This document shows, piece after piece, positions 1 through 32,511 of a stretch of 64,000 nt of DNA. The notes beneath the pieces are model-generated. The model was not told the DNA's origin and ran no database searches. It saw only the letters and a list, made by a program, of their open reading frames with translations. Where the stretch lies: the NCBI GenBank assembly GCA_014773175.1, contig VXCM01001395.1:1-64000 (forward strand). Direction: 5' to 3'. The translations under genes and the position numbers were made by a program. The DNA comes from Lucifuga dentata (taxonomy: Eukaryota > Chordata > Actinopteri > Ophidiiformes > Bythitidae). The number at the start of each line of letters is the position of its first letter. Position 1 is the stretch's first letter.

Positions 1-770
1 CTCCTTCAAGATAACTCCTACTCCATTTCTCTTTCCATCTACACCATGATAAAACAGCTTGAACCAGGACACTTCTCTGCTATAGAATTTCAATATAGGC
101 CTGCATCTAACCATAAAGCCTCTATGATAGAAATCATGATTTCATATGATCCAGTGTGGCATTTATTTGACATACTTCATATATATATATATACTGTATA
201 TTTCAGAAGAATGATTTATTTTGTTCATGTATTCATACAATCATGTTACTACAAATACCACAACCACATTGCATTGCATATTACGTTATCATTTAAAATC
301 AGTGTGTTCATGGTTCAAATGAAGCATTGTGGTGGTCAGCTTGTCCTTGTTTTGTCAGAAGCCTTGATGCTGCCTTTGTACCACTTTTCACATCTCCTAA
401 CTTTTAGGGACCTTCCACCTAATCTGGAAGGTTGTCATGACCACCCGAGTACAAGGGAGGACAGGGAGTACAAGGAAGTACAGGGAGTTAAGGGAATGAA
501 GGATAAACAAAGATGATTTGATCCTCTTCTGAGGGTTTTGTTTTGATGTCTTAACATGTTTTGATTTGTCTTGTAGACCATATAAGCTGTAATTTTAGAT
601 ACTCATTGGATAAGTCTGAGACATCTCTGCATTCACTGATGTTCTGCTTTCCCATGTTGCAACATTAAAAGTTAATCAAACCGACTTGACTGTTATTGTT
701 TAAATTATTATTTAAGTTGTATTTGCTTGCAAATTCAACTTTATCCATGACACCTCTCTCTGTTTTCCAG
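1..770 (+). other. pde4d: pde4d intron, 5' end of window
   Basis: No exon is recognisable upstream of 771. The preceding UCR1 exon, which in the family carries the PKA site, must lie outside the window. The stretch is AT-rich, with a short (TA)n run near 180-195 and a polypyrimidine tract and AG acceptor ending at 770. The 156-codon open frame at 46-516 has no recognisable similarity and looks like chance. Confidence 0.6.
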
Positions 771-20306
<19,536 letters not shown>

Positions 20307-23300
20307 CAGTGTATGGACAGCACCTGATTAACTTTTCTTCTTAGTAATGACAGATGATTATTTATAGAATATTTTTGGGGTTTTGTGGAGTCTGTCTGTG
20401 TTTTTATACATCTATGTTTATGGTTCCAAAGCGTGTGCTGCTCTCCACCTTGGCCACTCCTCCTTTGTTCAGACACGCCCACTGGTACTTTTACAAGTTT
20501 TTTTGCACTCAGGAAAACTCCTCTCCATTCCCGTTTGTACTGAAGTGGTGTGTCTTTATTTCACCTCCTTTTGCGAGCTTACGTTAGGAGGAGCAGTTGA
20601 ATTTCTGCTCCTCGCTGTTCATACTACACACAGTTCACATTCTCCTTCCCTCTGCTTGGGCTCAGCCTTGCCTGAAGTTCAGCAGTGTTTCCGTGTTTTA
20701 TCAAGTGCCCATATGCTACAGAGGTGGTTATCGTTGTGATCAAGGAGAATCTCTATCTCGGTTAAGTCATTTCCTCCCCACTGCGTCACATTCCGCCGCC
20801 GCTCTGCTGAAAGCCCAACAGGACGGCTCAGAGGTGCGAGCTGCAGCACTCTGGGGAGTTTTTTCTGTGACACATTTCTGATATGGAAGTCTTCCTTGAA
20901 ACCCTGACTGACACAAAACTCAAATCTAACAGCCATGACGCTGTCCTAGACCTCTTTAATTTTGTATTGTACTGTATGTAAGATTAAGATATTTTCTAGA
21001 ATTTACTTTTGCTATTCCTAGGCTTTCTTTTGTTAGCAAATTGACTAGAGAAGCAACTTATGACATTCTTTGGAAAACATGAAACCATGGGGGGAAATGT
21101 CTCCCAGATGTTCAATGTTTGAGAGAATTCTTCACAGCTGGGTTGCATTTGGGGTGTTTTAAGGTGTTTGCACTTACTCCAATAGCATTTATATTACTAG
21201 TCCCATGCCACTATACTCATATTTGGTTTGCTATGAGTTGAAATTTGGAATTGGTTCTTTTTTTTTTTTTTTTTTAANTTTTTTTTTTTTTTTTTTAACC
21301 CTGTTGTCTTATGCTTTACTCCTTGAAATAATTTGTAACTGATGTGGATGAAGACTTTAAAATTTGATTATTGTTGCCTGCAGTTCTTTTGAACACATTC
21401 TGAGACAATGCAATGCTTTGTAGTTGATACAAAAAGCACTTTTTGTTTGGAAGCCTTGAGTAGTACTCAGAGTGTACAGAGCTAGTAATGCTGGTTAAAA
21501 AAAATGATATGGGAGATTTTATACCAGTGTTCTAAAAGTTTAATTTTTTTTTAATTTTTTTACCCATTTTATGTGACATATACAGTACATAACACTTGCT
21601 TATCTTCTCTTGCTCTCCATGATTTTCTTGATTGCCATACAGTGAAGCCAGTTCATTTTCAGTTGTGCAATATGAATTTCTGTTTTTATCATACAGTAAT
21701 AACATTACATTTTGGCACCCTGATAGTAAAGTTGCTGTCTTTGTTTTTGAGAAGACAATCAGCTCCGTTGTGTAGTCGTCAGAGAAGGTAGATACTCTAA
21801 TGCACTGATATATTCATATATCACCACTTTAATGTTTTTAATGTTTAACTCACCAAAATACTCATGCACACTTAGGCTTGAACAGTTCTGTCTTACACCT
21901 CGGCCAAGAGTCCTTTCCTTTTTCCACGTTTCCATTATTTCCATGTTGCAACCTATACTATTATTTATCAGTATATTTTTCTATTTGTTGAGTCTCTTTT
22001 GCAATATAAAGGTGGTACAGTAAATAATTCACTGTAGCATACAGGCTTGCTGGTTACAATACCCAAATATGCTTTTTCTTCTCTGTACAGAAAATGTAGA
22101 AAATCAACAAATAGAAGAAAAAAAACACTTGAAATACGGCGCACAGCTTTTTTTTAAGAGTTCCTGTTTTATTTGTCTTTTCAAAAATCTTTTATTTAAT
22201 CTTTGATTTTGTGCCAAGATTTTATTTCCCTTTTTTCATCCTCACCCAATGCCCTTACCTGTAATACAGTTTTCTGGTTTTATCACTGTTTACAAACATA
22301 TATTTATTGTGCTGTAAATAATATACAATTATTAATGTTATTATTATCATAATGCCGTTTGTTGTAAATGGTTGATTCTTATCATCCCTTTTGGTGATGG
22401 TGTGGCTGTATTACGTACCTCTTGTTGAGAGAATGTTTATTACACAAGCTTCTTCAGTGTAAAATGATCCATCGACATGTTGCATATCTGAGAACCAGCT
22501 CAGTGAAGAGAAGGGGAAAGCCAAATTGTTTTTTAAAAAAGAAACTGTTCCTTGGCCCATGGGCTGTGCCTTAAATTCAACACGTCATTTACTTTAGCCT
22601 GTTCTTTCTCCTTTATTTTGTAGTTCTCTTTTGCTGCATTAGTGAATCTCTTGGCTTGGGTTGTCCTGATCTCCTGTTGTGAGGACTTTTAATATCGTTG
22701 CCTTTTTACTTTCACAGCCAAACACAGTTTCTTCTAAGAAAATGTGGCAGTGGGTGGAAAATATGTTGTTGACGTGGAAGTTTGTAGAGATTCAAGTCAA
22801 CCACAAGTCACAGATTTACAATTTGAGTGTTGTGTGGCTTACAGCCAGATGTCTGAGCGTTGTTTTTGCTGTAGATGTGGTCTGAGCTGCTCACACCTTC
22901 TTTTATACCCCAACTCTACACTCAGAGATGTGACTCAGAGATGGAAATGAAAAGCGTTCGCCGCAGCGTCGTCAGCGACCATCTGATTGTCACATCTACA
23001 CACACTGAATGGGGCACAATGGGAGTGTGAAGTTTCTCCTTGACCCTACGAAGCACGAGGCTTTGAGACACACCTGCATGTTCAGCCACTGCTGCATTAA
23101 TTACGGCTGATACACTGACAGTGTGTTGCTTATCTATGCTCGGCCCGCTTCCACTCACATTACTTGCAATATCCAAAACCACTGACATCTTTCTGCCTGG
23201 ACAGGAGAAGCATTAGTATATATTTATGTAGTGAAGGGGGGTTTGGGTGGTGTTGGGTGTGTGCATCATTGTCCCACAGTAGGGACTCTTATTTTGACAC

Positions 23301-23630
23301 ATACTGTAGATTCTAAACAGCCCTGGACCAATGGAAACAGTGCGTTCTTTTCTCATTCTGTGTTCTATTTTTTTATGGTATGAAAGGAAAAACACAAACT
23401 GTAACTTAAAAAAGGTCTTCAGGACAGTTATTTTTTTGGGTTATGTCTTTAGAATGCCAACTTGTCTGGAAGTTTCACAGGACAACTAAAATGTTATTTT
23501 AATGGATTCCTTGTTAATTGCAGTCTATTGGATAGCACTGTAGATCATACAAGTTTATGTAAAAAGCATAAAATGAACAAAAAAAGTGTTTTTATATGCA
23601 ATGGAATAAATAAAAGCATGGGTTGATTCT
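20307..23630 (+). other. pde4d: pde4d 3' untranslated region
   Basis: About 3.3 kb after the stop with no coding signal. The best end is AATAAATAAA at 23605-23614, giving cleavage near 23.63 kb. Poly(T) with an N lies at 21258-21297. The 218-codon minus-strand frame at 19826-20482 is the Ser-rich antisense of the Glu repeats and not a gene. Confidence 0.55.
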
Positions 23631-24564
23631 GCCTACTCACTGGTTTCTCGTCTTTGTTTCGTAGGGTGATATACAGACCAGTGTTTGGTCCATCACCCTC
23701 ATCATAGAATTCAGCTTACCTGACTCTCCACAGCGCCCTCTACAGCCACAAAAGCCTTTCTGCAGTTCTTTTCATAGTGATAGCTGGATTGTGCTCCCCA
23801 AGATCAGTGAACAGAATTTGATGTGTAAAATCAATGAAGTCCCTTTTTAAAGAATCTGTCCTAAATGTCTTAAATCCTCATAAACCACAGTGCACATGTG
23901 ATATGAGACGTACAGATGAGACTTGTATGTATGTCTACCAGAGATTCATATTACTTCTTTAAGCATAATGATGTAATGAAAATGTAACCTGTAAAAAAAA
24001 AAAAAAAAAANAAAAAAAAAAAAAAAAAAGCCTAAGTGTAATCCGTACCTTTTAGAATATATGCAGAGCTGATTTACTAATAACTGGATGATTGATGCTG
24101 TTGATTTATTAAACACTGTAACTCAAGGACATGTTGCTTAAAGGCATAAGCTGTAAACAGCAGCAGCGTTTTATATTTTATCTGAACCATGATATCTTCA
24201 TTATCCTCATCACTTATCCACAGCAGTGGAAATTAGGTAAAAATTGAAATAAAGACCAAAAAAATATATAGAATTATGTCCCTATAATAATGCCCTTTGG
24301 CAGGTGAACAAGTATTTCCTTTTTATCAAGATGTAAGTTTGGTGGATTTTTAATCCACCAAATACTTAATAATACTTTTATTACATTATTGCATAATACA
24401 TTTTCTTCTACCAAATCTGGCATCAACATCCCTGATATTGTTGCAATTGTAGTGCTTCAACGCTAGGTGGCGCACATCCCCTAAAAAAGAAACGGGGCCT
24501 CTGCTGCAGCAACACAACCCCATACATCAGATTCAACAGCAAGAAAGAGAGAAAACAAACCCAC
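23631..24564. other. Gap between the convergent pde4d and rab3c 3' ends
   Basis: Contains poly(A) with an N (23993-24028). Near 24456-24473, CGCTAGGTGGCGC resembles a CTCF core. No gene recognised. Confidence 0.4.
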
Positions 24565-27193
24565 TGATACATTTTGTTTTATTTCCTATAATCTCAAAAA
24601 CATACTTTTTACTTTGCTTGCACTCCAAAAAAGAAACATATTCAGTCATTTGTAACGTGTAGTTTTCTAAAACGAGATTTGACCAGAGCGACTGTTTGGG
24701 CACCTGAACAGCCTCGTTACTTTTGCTTCAGTATTTCATGGCTATTATCATAAAATTCTAATCTCACATAGACTGATGCACACGTAAAAGTGTGTGGTGT
24801 GTGTACACGCACACATACACATGTGCAGGGTCTTTGAAATAATTAATGTACCTCTTACTATGAATTACATGAGTATGGCATATGGCATGGACTAAGTTAT
24901 TTCTCCCTGACTATCGTTCACAACAACACTGCATTTGGACATGAATACAAGTTCAACCAACAACCAACAGTTAGCAGGAATAGCATACAGTACATGAATA
25001 CATTTGTACAAAAGGTATACACAAACAATACACTATATTATGTAATTATGTAATTTGGGTGATCACTATGATACACACATACACACACACCAGGTCACAC
25101 GTTTACTGGCTGCAGTTACTGAATGAAGCACACACTCCTTTGTAGGGACTGTACAGCCGTTTCAGTGCGTCATCAGCATTTGACCAAACTGTCACTCATA
25201 CTGCAGATATCGTTATCATACTTGAGAAGAAATTCTGTACAGGGATTACTTCATAAAATATTGCACTTATTGGCCCATTGCATCTCACAGCAAGTGCTAT
25301 GACAATGCTCCTAAATCTGTAACACAGAGTGATATATATGTATATATATCGATATATCTATATACATATATAGATATATAGATATATATATTATACACAA
25401 CCTCAGAATATAAATCTACATAGATAAGTCGGACTGACTTCATGCAATGTTTTGGAACGTTATTTAACTATGCAACAAACAACCGACAATGCAAAATGGA
25501 AGTAATGTTTTTGGCACGGATGTGTTTTTTTTTTTAATGAATTTAATGGACTTCCTGAAATTTCAAATACAGCTATGGATTTACGTTATTGAAGGTATAT
25601 ATGCCTTCTAGCTTCTGTAAGCTGATATCCAACTACTTTATTATGTTAGGATGCTTTGTAACCTCTTAAACTCTTAATTTTCCACTTAAATTTCCTCTTA
25701 CAAATTTAGAAAAAGTAACCTCTCATGGTATGACATACTATATATGTTCTGTATCTGCAGTTTCAATGCTTTATTGAGGCTATATGATGCTTAAAATTAA
25801 AATATTCAATCCTCAGACACCATTTTTTATGGTTACACCATTGTATTAATGGAAATATTTTCAATTTCATGCATTATTTTATGCACATTTTCCTGAAATA
25901 TTTGGTGTCTTTGGAAACATTGGGTTTTCACAAGCATTTAAAATAAAGGTCTCTAGGTTTGAACAATGCTTGGACATACAAAGTGAATTGGTTCTTCAGA
26001 GTTTAAGATGTTAAGCAACTTACTAAGGCAAGAATTTTTTTTTTTTATTCCAAGGACTTAATTTTATACCTAAGACATGACATATTACCATGCTGACTGA
26101 AAACTTAAATGTTATTTTAATATATGGCTGTTTATTCCATGCCACAGCTGATCATTCTGTTTTTATATCACACTCTGAACTGTGCCTTATCTGTGCAAAA
26201 TTTATATTTTGCGGAAATGCGGATCATTGCTCTCAAATATGGTGAGAATGATTTGATGTTCTCTTTTTTTTTAAGGTAAGGCCTTTCTCTCGATAAAACT
26301 GCACACATGATTGACTTTTGGCAGCATGCTCATTGCATCGAACTATAAAGGGTCATTTTAGAGGCTAAGCACAAATAAATAGTTGCTTTTAAGATTTTCA
26401 GATATGCTTATCAGAGGAATCACACATCTACAGACAGCAAAACGTGTATGAGTATTCACATCTACATTATGCACACTGGAGTCATTCCAAAAGTAGTCAT
26501 GACTGAGGAACTCACAGAGGCCGTGGTGGAGATGCTAAAAGGCCACTTTTTTATCCAAGGTAGATGATTTTTGTTGACCAAAATGCACACATCTGAGACT
26601 CAAAACTCATTCAACACTCACTACATAGTCACACAAGGTTCATTAAACAGACACGCTGCAAAAAAAAAAAAAAAAAAAAAAAAGCCGCTACATCCTATAC
26701 TGCACTAAATGAAAAATTTGGCAGCTTTAGAAGACAAAATAAACCTACAAAAGAAAACATTTACTGTAAAAAACACAGTTAAAGAGACTGTTAAATTAAT
26801 AAAGCACTGGTTCCCTCTGTATATACTGTAGTTATTCTAGGATTTAAAGATTTTAAAGTTCTTTAAGATTAACTATACCACATGACCTTAGACTATTTCC
26901 AGTATTGGTTTAAAACTATACTAACTAGCAGAAATATGAGAATGTGGCATCTCTAAGAGTACTTCCTAGATATCCTGTAATGTTACATGTTTCACAATAG
27001 CCATGTCTGTCTGGTTATTTGCTCTTGATATACGGTGATAGGTTCTGTAAGATACACGACAGCATTTTATAAGTCTACTGCTAAAGAAAGGTTTGAACGG
27101 TAGTCCAGAGAAAGCAGCACAAGCAGGAGTGACTCTAAACAACAACCACCTGACAGGACCTGCGCTGCCTCCATGTCGGCCTCACGTAGGTCA
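24565..27193 (-). other. rab3c: Probable rab3c 3' untranslated region
   Basis: Downstream of the rab3c stop on the minus strand. TTTATT at 24578-24583 reads AATAAA on that strand and could end a 2.6-kb 3'UTR; nearer signals exist (for example TTTATT near 25772). An AT-rich near-palindrome is at 25328-25395 and poly(A) at about 26661-26683. The assignment is inferred from position only. Confidence 0.35.
25328..25395. repeat. AT-rich near-palindrome
   Basis: Runs of GATATATATGTATATATATC, GATATATCTATATACATATA and TAGATATATAGATATATATA are largely self-complementary around 25350 and could form a cruciform or, if transcribed, a hairpin. Confidence 0.7.
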
Positions 27194-28296
27194 CTAACAG
27201 TTGCATCCGGGCTGTTGGAGGGGCGGAGCACTGTCTGTGAGTTTGGCGGTGGGAGCCCCTGTAGTGACGGCTGGGTCAGTGTCCAAACTCTCAGACATCT
27301 TGTCACAAATGAGGTCGACGAGACGTTCAAAGGTCTGCTTCACGTTAATGTTGTCCTTGGCGCTCGTCTCAAAGAACTCAAAACCTTTAAGGTACAGGCC
27401 ACAGAGAGAATCATTACAGGATATCTGGCTTTTTATTTTCATTTTAAGCAAAATCAAATTCAGTTCACGAGCAGCACTTATTCAGCTATAAAACGGACGG
27501 AAGTGTCAGTATATAAAGGTTTAACTGTAAGACTCACCCAGCTGTTCTGCCAGCAGTCTGCCACTGTCTACAGAGACAACTCTCTCCTCTTCCATGTCAC
27601 ACTTATTCCCTGCCAGCACTACCTGTGCATTGTCCCATGAGTAGGTCTTTATCTGGGTCGACCTATACGCAATGAGGCCAACAACAGGAAAAGCGTGTTA
27701 AAAACATTTTTATGTAAATTTCTGTGCTACTTTACTGTTTGCAGTCAGATCCTTGGCAGACAGAATGACACAATTCCCCATTTGGATCCGTCTTGAGTAG
27801 TGATTTCATCTAGCATTCATGTAATAGTTGAGTCATTGTTGGTAGCAGTGGAAAAGTGGGTCAACTGCCACTGTAAAAATATGCAATAACTGTTCCTCTC
27901 ATGTAGCTTCTTATAAGCTGTTTATCAGCTCTGTGATGTTTGTCTCTGTCCTACAAACACATTGAAAAGACATATGGAGAACACCGTTATCAAATAATAT
28001 GAAATGTCTATTAAGAGCTCATGGATAGATATTTTACTCATTTTGACTTGTCAGAACAGGAAAAGCACAGGTCTAACTATTGTCATTTAATAATGCTCTG
28101 CCACTGGCAAGTTAAAAAGCTCTTTCTTTAGCATTAAAGTCACAAATTAACTTTCCTTCCATGAAATCCTGATGACTTGATACTGTTGTAGATTTTATGC
28201 TCAGAATTTAGCAATGTGCTACAAGCTAATTCATGCAATACAGAATATTTGACACTTAAAGTAACTGCCTAACTGAAATTACAAGTAGTGAAAGGC

Positions 28297-28328
<32 letters not shown>

Positions 28329-31300
28329 CAGGTAAATCATCAATCATCACTCTGGCCAAAAATCTTAAAGTATTTTCATTTTATTTCTTTAAATTCTCCT
28401 TGATGTTATGTGTACTGTAAATTTGCAGTGTGAGTAAAATGATTTCAAATGGGTTTATCCAACAGTACACCCCCCTGGTTCTCACACTGTGGTATGTGTA
28501 CCACTGGTGGCACTTGGTGCCCCCTGGTCACCAGATTATAGTGGAAATTTCTGCAGAGAAGTGAAAAATTTTAAATCTATGGCAATTCTGTTATTGTGAC
28601 AAGTTATTCACAAATATGTGATGTGTTTTATTTAAAAATTATTTTTATGTTTAATTAGCATTCCCTTTTAACTAAGAATTGTATATTTTTGCAGAAAATA
28701 ACCCTCCTTCCACTTCCATTCTCAATAACTTTTTGAGCTCAGTACAGCACACACGCATGCAAGTTGATGTGATTTTTCTTAAAGTCGGTGGCTGTTGGTG
28801 AGGATGCTCTTAGCTGCTTTGGTTTGCTAAGTGGTGGTACTTGGTTGAAAAAGTTTGTGACCGCTGGTATAAGCATTAGATGATCAATACTTATTTGTAT
28901 TTGTGATCCATGTCAAACATTCAAACCCAGCATGATTAAAAAGAAAAAGACTATTTCAAATAATATTTAGGCAGACAGAAACTGCTGCTGTAACACATTC
29001 TGGGAAATGATTTAAGGAACAAATATCCCAAGTGGTTGTGCAGTTTTTCTGAAACTAGGGCACCAAACAAACTGTAGCACCAGCTGAAATCAGGAGAAAG
29101 AGCCAGAAGAAGAAGAGGAGGGAAGAAACACAGACTGAGAAAGAAAGAGAGAGCAGCATGTTGTTGGCTCTCCTCCTCCTCCTCCCTCTGTCTAGTTCTG
29201 ACTTGGTGGTTTAAATGTGGTCATTTCAAATCCAGCGACTGATGATATTGACTTCCTGTGTGCATCAGGTTAACAGAGCTACACTTGCAGGTTATGGCTC
29301 TGTCTTTATCGGTGATTCTGATATAATTTGGCCTCTAGAGCGAAAAGTGCAGGAGGCTAATTTGCTTTCATGTTGCAGTCATATTTATGCATGATGCTTT
29401 TTTCCCCTTTAATTTGGTCAATTTGATGTCAGCAATTCAAAAATTTCCTGCTTTGTCTTTGTCACAGGCAGGAAATGAGCACGTCACAAAGCTTAATTCA
29501 GGCACAGTCAGGGAAGGAGCTGTTGCCATGGAAACCCCTTTTTTTCTGCAACCTTGTCACAGGGACAAGAGAGAGAGAAGTGGAATTAAAGCCTGTGGCA
29601 AAGGCAAAAGAAAGATTCTGGTTACAGTATTTATGAAGGGAAAGCGAGTTGTATACAGCTGTTCTATTTGTGCATTGTGTGGTCAAAACCCCTCAGGTAA
29701 CTTCAGTGACACACACACACAGCTCTGTTAATTAACTTGTGATTTAAGATCCCAATCAGACATTGCCCACACTCATGCTGCAGTACTCCATCAAAGTTTC
29801 ACGTGGCCAGAAAAAGACAAAAGGAGATTCTTTACCTCAGACCTTTTCAACAAAGCCTCATTTTCTTGCAATGACAGAAAACACATTTTAATATAACCAT
29901 GCTAATGATATAGCCAATGGGTGTAGGAAGGTGCTGTCAGGTCCTGCTAGCTAGCAAGCACCAAGAGGACAGTGGCTTTGATAGTGAATGTCAGAATCCC
30001 ACAGTGGGTGCAAACCATATTGCATCAGGTCACTGTGAATCATATTATTTCTTTGTACTAGCTGAGGTAAGTTTAATATCCTCAAAATTTTCCACAATGA
30101 TGCGATGATGCTCATTTTGTGCTCCTGTAATCTCAGTGGGCAGACAGAGAGACATAACTGGAGGACAGTGGGGTGTATGCGGACTAATGCCCTACCACAA
30201 AACATGAAGAGAGGCAGTGTTAAAATCAACAAAAATATAAGTCAAAACGTACGAGTCGATTACAGATGGCAGAGACAGAATTCTCCTGTGATTCACCAGA
30301 TCTGTTGTTCTGTTTCTGCTCGTGACTGTGTTGCTTCTACAGCACAAATCCTAACCCAGAAACCTGCTTTCTGCAGCTGATTGAGTACAGCCTTCCAAGT
30401 CCTGTTTTAGACATGTATGCATCATCATAAATCTCCAACATTTGGGCTCAGAATTACTGTTCAGCCTGCATCTGCCTGTGTGACTCATGAATGGACAAGA
30501 GCCATGACATGTTTACCCCGAGATTCCAGAGATAAGAGATGTAAAGATTATTTTATTCAGTAATACACAAGATGTACCAACTGTATCCTGTAACAATCAC
30601 CAGATCTCCTATCAGCAGTTATATTTGGAAAATTTAATTGATAGCTGCATATTATATCACTGAAAAGCAATGAAGAGATTGTGTGGTGTAGAAGAACTTT
30701 TTATCTTTTAATATTAGCATTATTAACACACACAAGGAGGCACTATAGCTAATGACAAGCCGTCATTTGTGCCAAATGTCATTACAATACTAAGGACAGG
30801 TTGCACTAATCATAATTAACTTCAAATATGGGTTAAGTAATGATGTCTACATATGTTCTGTTGCACCAAAACTTTCAATGTAGTTATTTTAATTAATCAT
30901 ATTTGGGTTAAATCATTCCTTTAAATCTAGGTTTAATCCTCTTTAAACATAGAATAATTCTGCTATATTTAATGTTTTCTAATGCACCTGTAAGGTGAGG
31001 AGATAGAATAGTGAACAGTTTACATAATTACATTTGTAGATTTGTGTCTTCAAAAGGAAAAAAAAAAAACATGNAGTGAACAGTTTACATAATTACATTT
31101 GTAGATTTGTGTCTTCAAAAGGAAAAAAAAAAAACATGTGCAGCACAAATACCAAATACACATTATGGCAAATAATGATACACTGATCTGATGCACATAA
31201 CAATGCAGACACACACCAAACACAAAAGGAGAGATGATTTCTACGTGTAAAATTAAAATCAGTTGGATTTAGCTCAGCAGTGACTCACCAGTCCTGTACA

Positions 31301-32479
31301 GCACCAAAGGACTCCTCATTGGTGATGTCATACATGAGGATGAAACCCATGGCCCCGCGGTAATAAGCAGTAGTGATGGTCCTGTAGCGCTCCTGACCCG
31401 CTGTGTCCTACACACAGAAAACATGATGTATAGATTAAACATCTGGCTGACTCTTAAACTGATCCCACAGAACACATGTAAATATGTACAAACTCACTGT
31501 GTATAATGAGCAAACACACACATAAGCTGATTCCTTTTCTGTAAATTTAAACATCTTCATTTACCATATTCATGTGTAGCGATGATCATTATGCTAATTG
31601 CTGCACTGACTTTCCACGATGCCAAAAGCAGCAATTCACTTTTGGTGGATGTGACTAATTTTTTTTTTTTTTTCNAATTTTTTTTTTTTTTTCCTCTCTC
31701 TCAGTAATATAATCAGCCAGCTGGTTAAAGCTGTGTTGGTTCAGAATTCCATGACATAAGGATACAAATGATGTTAGCAGGAGGAAAATGCTCAGTGTTC
31801 ATGAAAATGCTGAACACATGGATCAATGGCAGCAAATGATTACACAGCATTAAAGCTGTGGTATGTTGCACACAGATTACTGTGGAAGCAAGCTCATACT
31901 GCAGCTATGAGATGTCTGTGAATACTTTTACAAATCCAAATACAGATAATTTACATTTTAAACAGGGAGTCCAAAAAAAAAAAAAAAAANAAAAAAAAAA
32001 AAAAAACAACTCTATTTCATATAGTGAAATCTAATGTTTTGATCTAAAGTGGAGATTCATTCTGCTGAGTTCTTTCACTGTACATTTTATAACAAATCTA
32101 TGTGATTTCAGTATTTTGGAATATTTTGCAAATATATTTTAACATTTAATTTGATATTGTCATGGTCCTTTTTATTGGTATTAAAATGACCACGGTGTAA
32201 CTTTATTCAAATTGCTTTTGAAATTGTTGTTTGCGTTTCTGTCTTTTTTTTTTTTTTTTTTTACTAATTGGCCAAATGAATTCAACACTAATGATCTCCT
32301 GTGGGTTTTACTCATACTGGAAATAGAAAATATCTCAAAAATTTCCATTAGCAAATAAAAACTCTCAGGTGTCGCTGCAGTGAGGTGCTTGCTGTTTGGG
32401 CTGTAACTGAATACAGACAGTAAATTACTTGGATATGAACAGATAATTATATCATCTGAGTGGAACAGTGATTTCTTTC

Positions 32480-32511
<32 letters not shown>

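Larger units (their letters stand above)
27663..31288 (-). other. rab3c: rab3c intron 2
   Basis: Holds poly(A) at 28299-28324, a hAT-like element at 28470-28866, an X-box at 29522 and a 64-bp duplication around the N at 31074. No other coding exon recognised; the 114-codon frame at 29387 looks like chance. Confidence 0.5.

Noticed and set aside
46..516. 156-codon plus-strand frame at the window start
   Set aside because: Intronic position upstream of the 771 exon, AT-repeat content and no similarity to PDE4D N-termini.
28516..28532. CTCF-like GGTGCCCCCTGGTCACC in a rab3c intron
   Set aside because: Lies inside the hAT-like repeat at 28470-28866, so the match may only reflect the repeat sequence.
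29387..29731. 114-codon plus-strand frame opposite rab3c
   Set aside because: No domain, no codon signal and antisense within an intron; likely chance.
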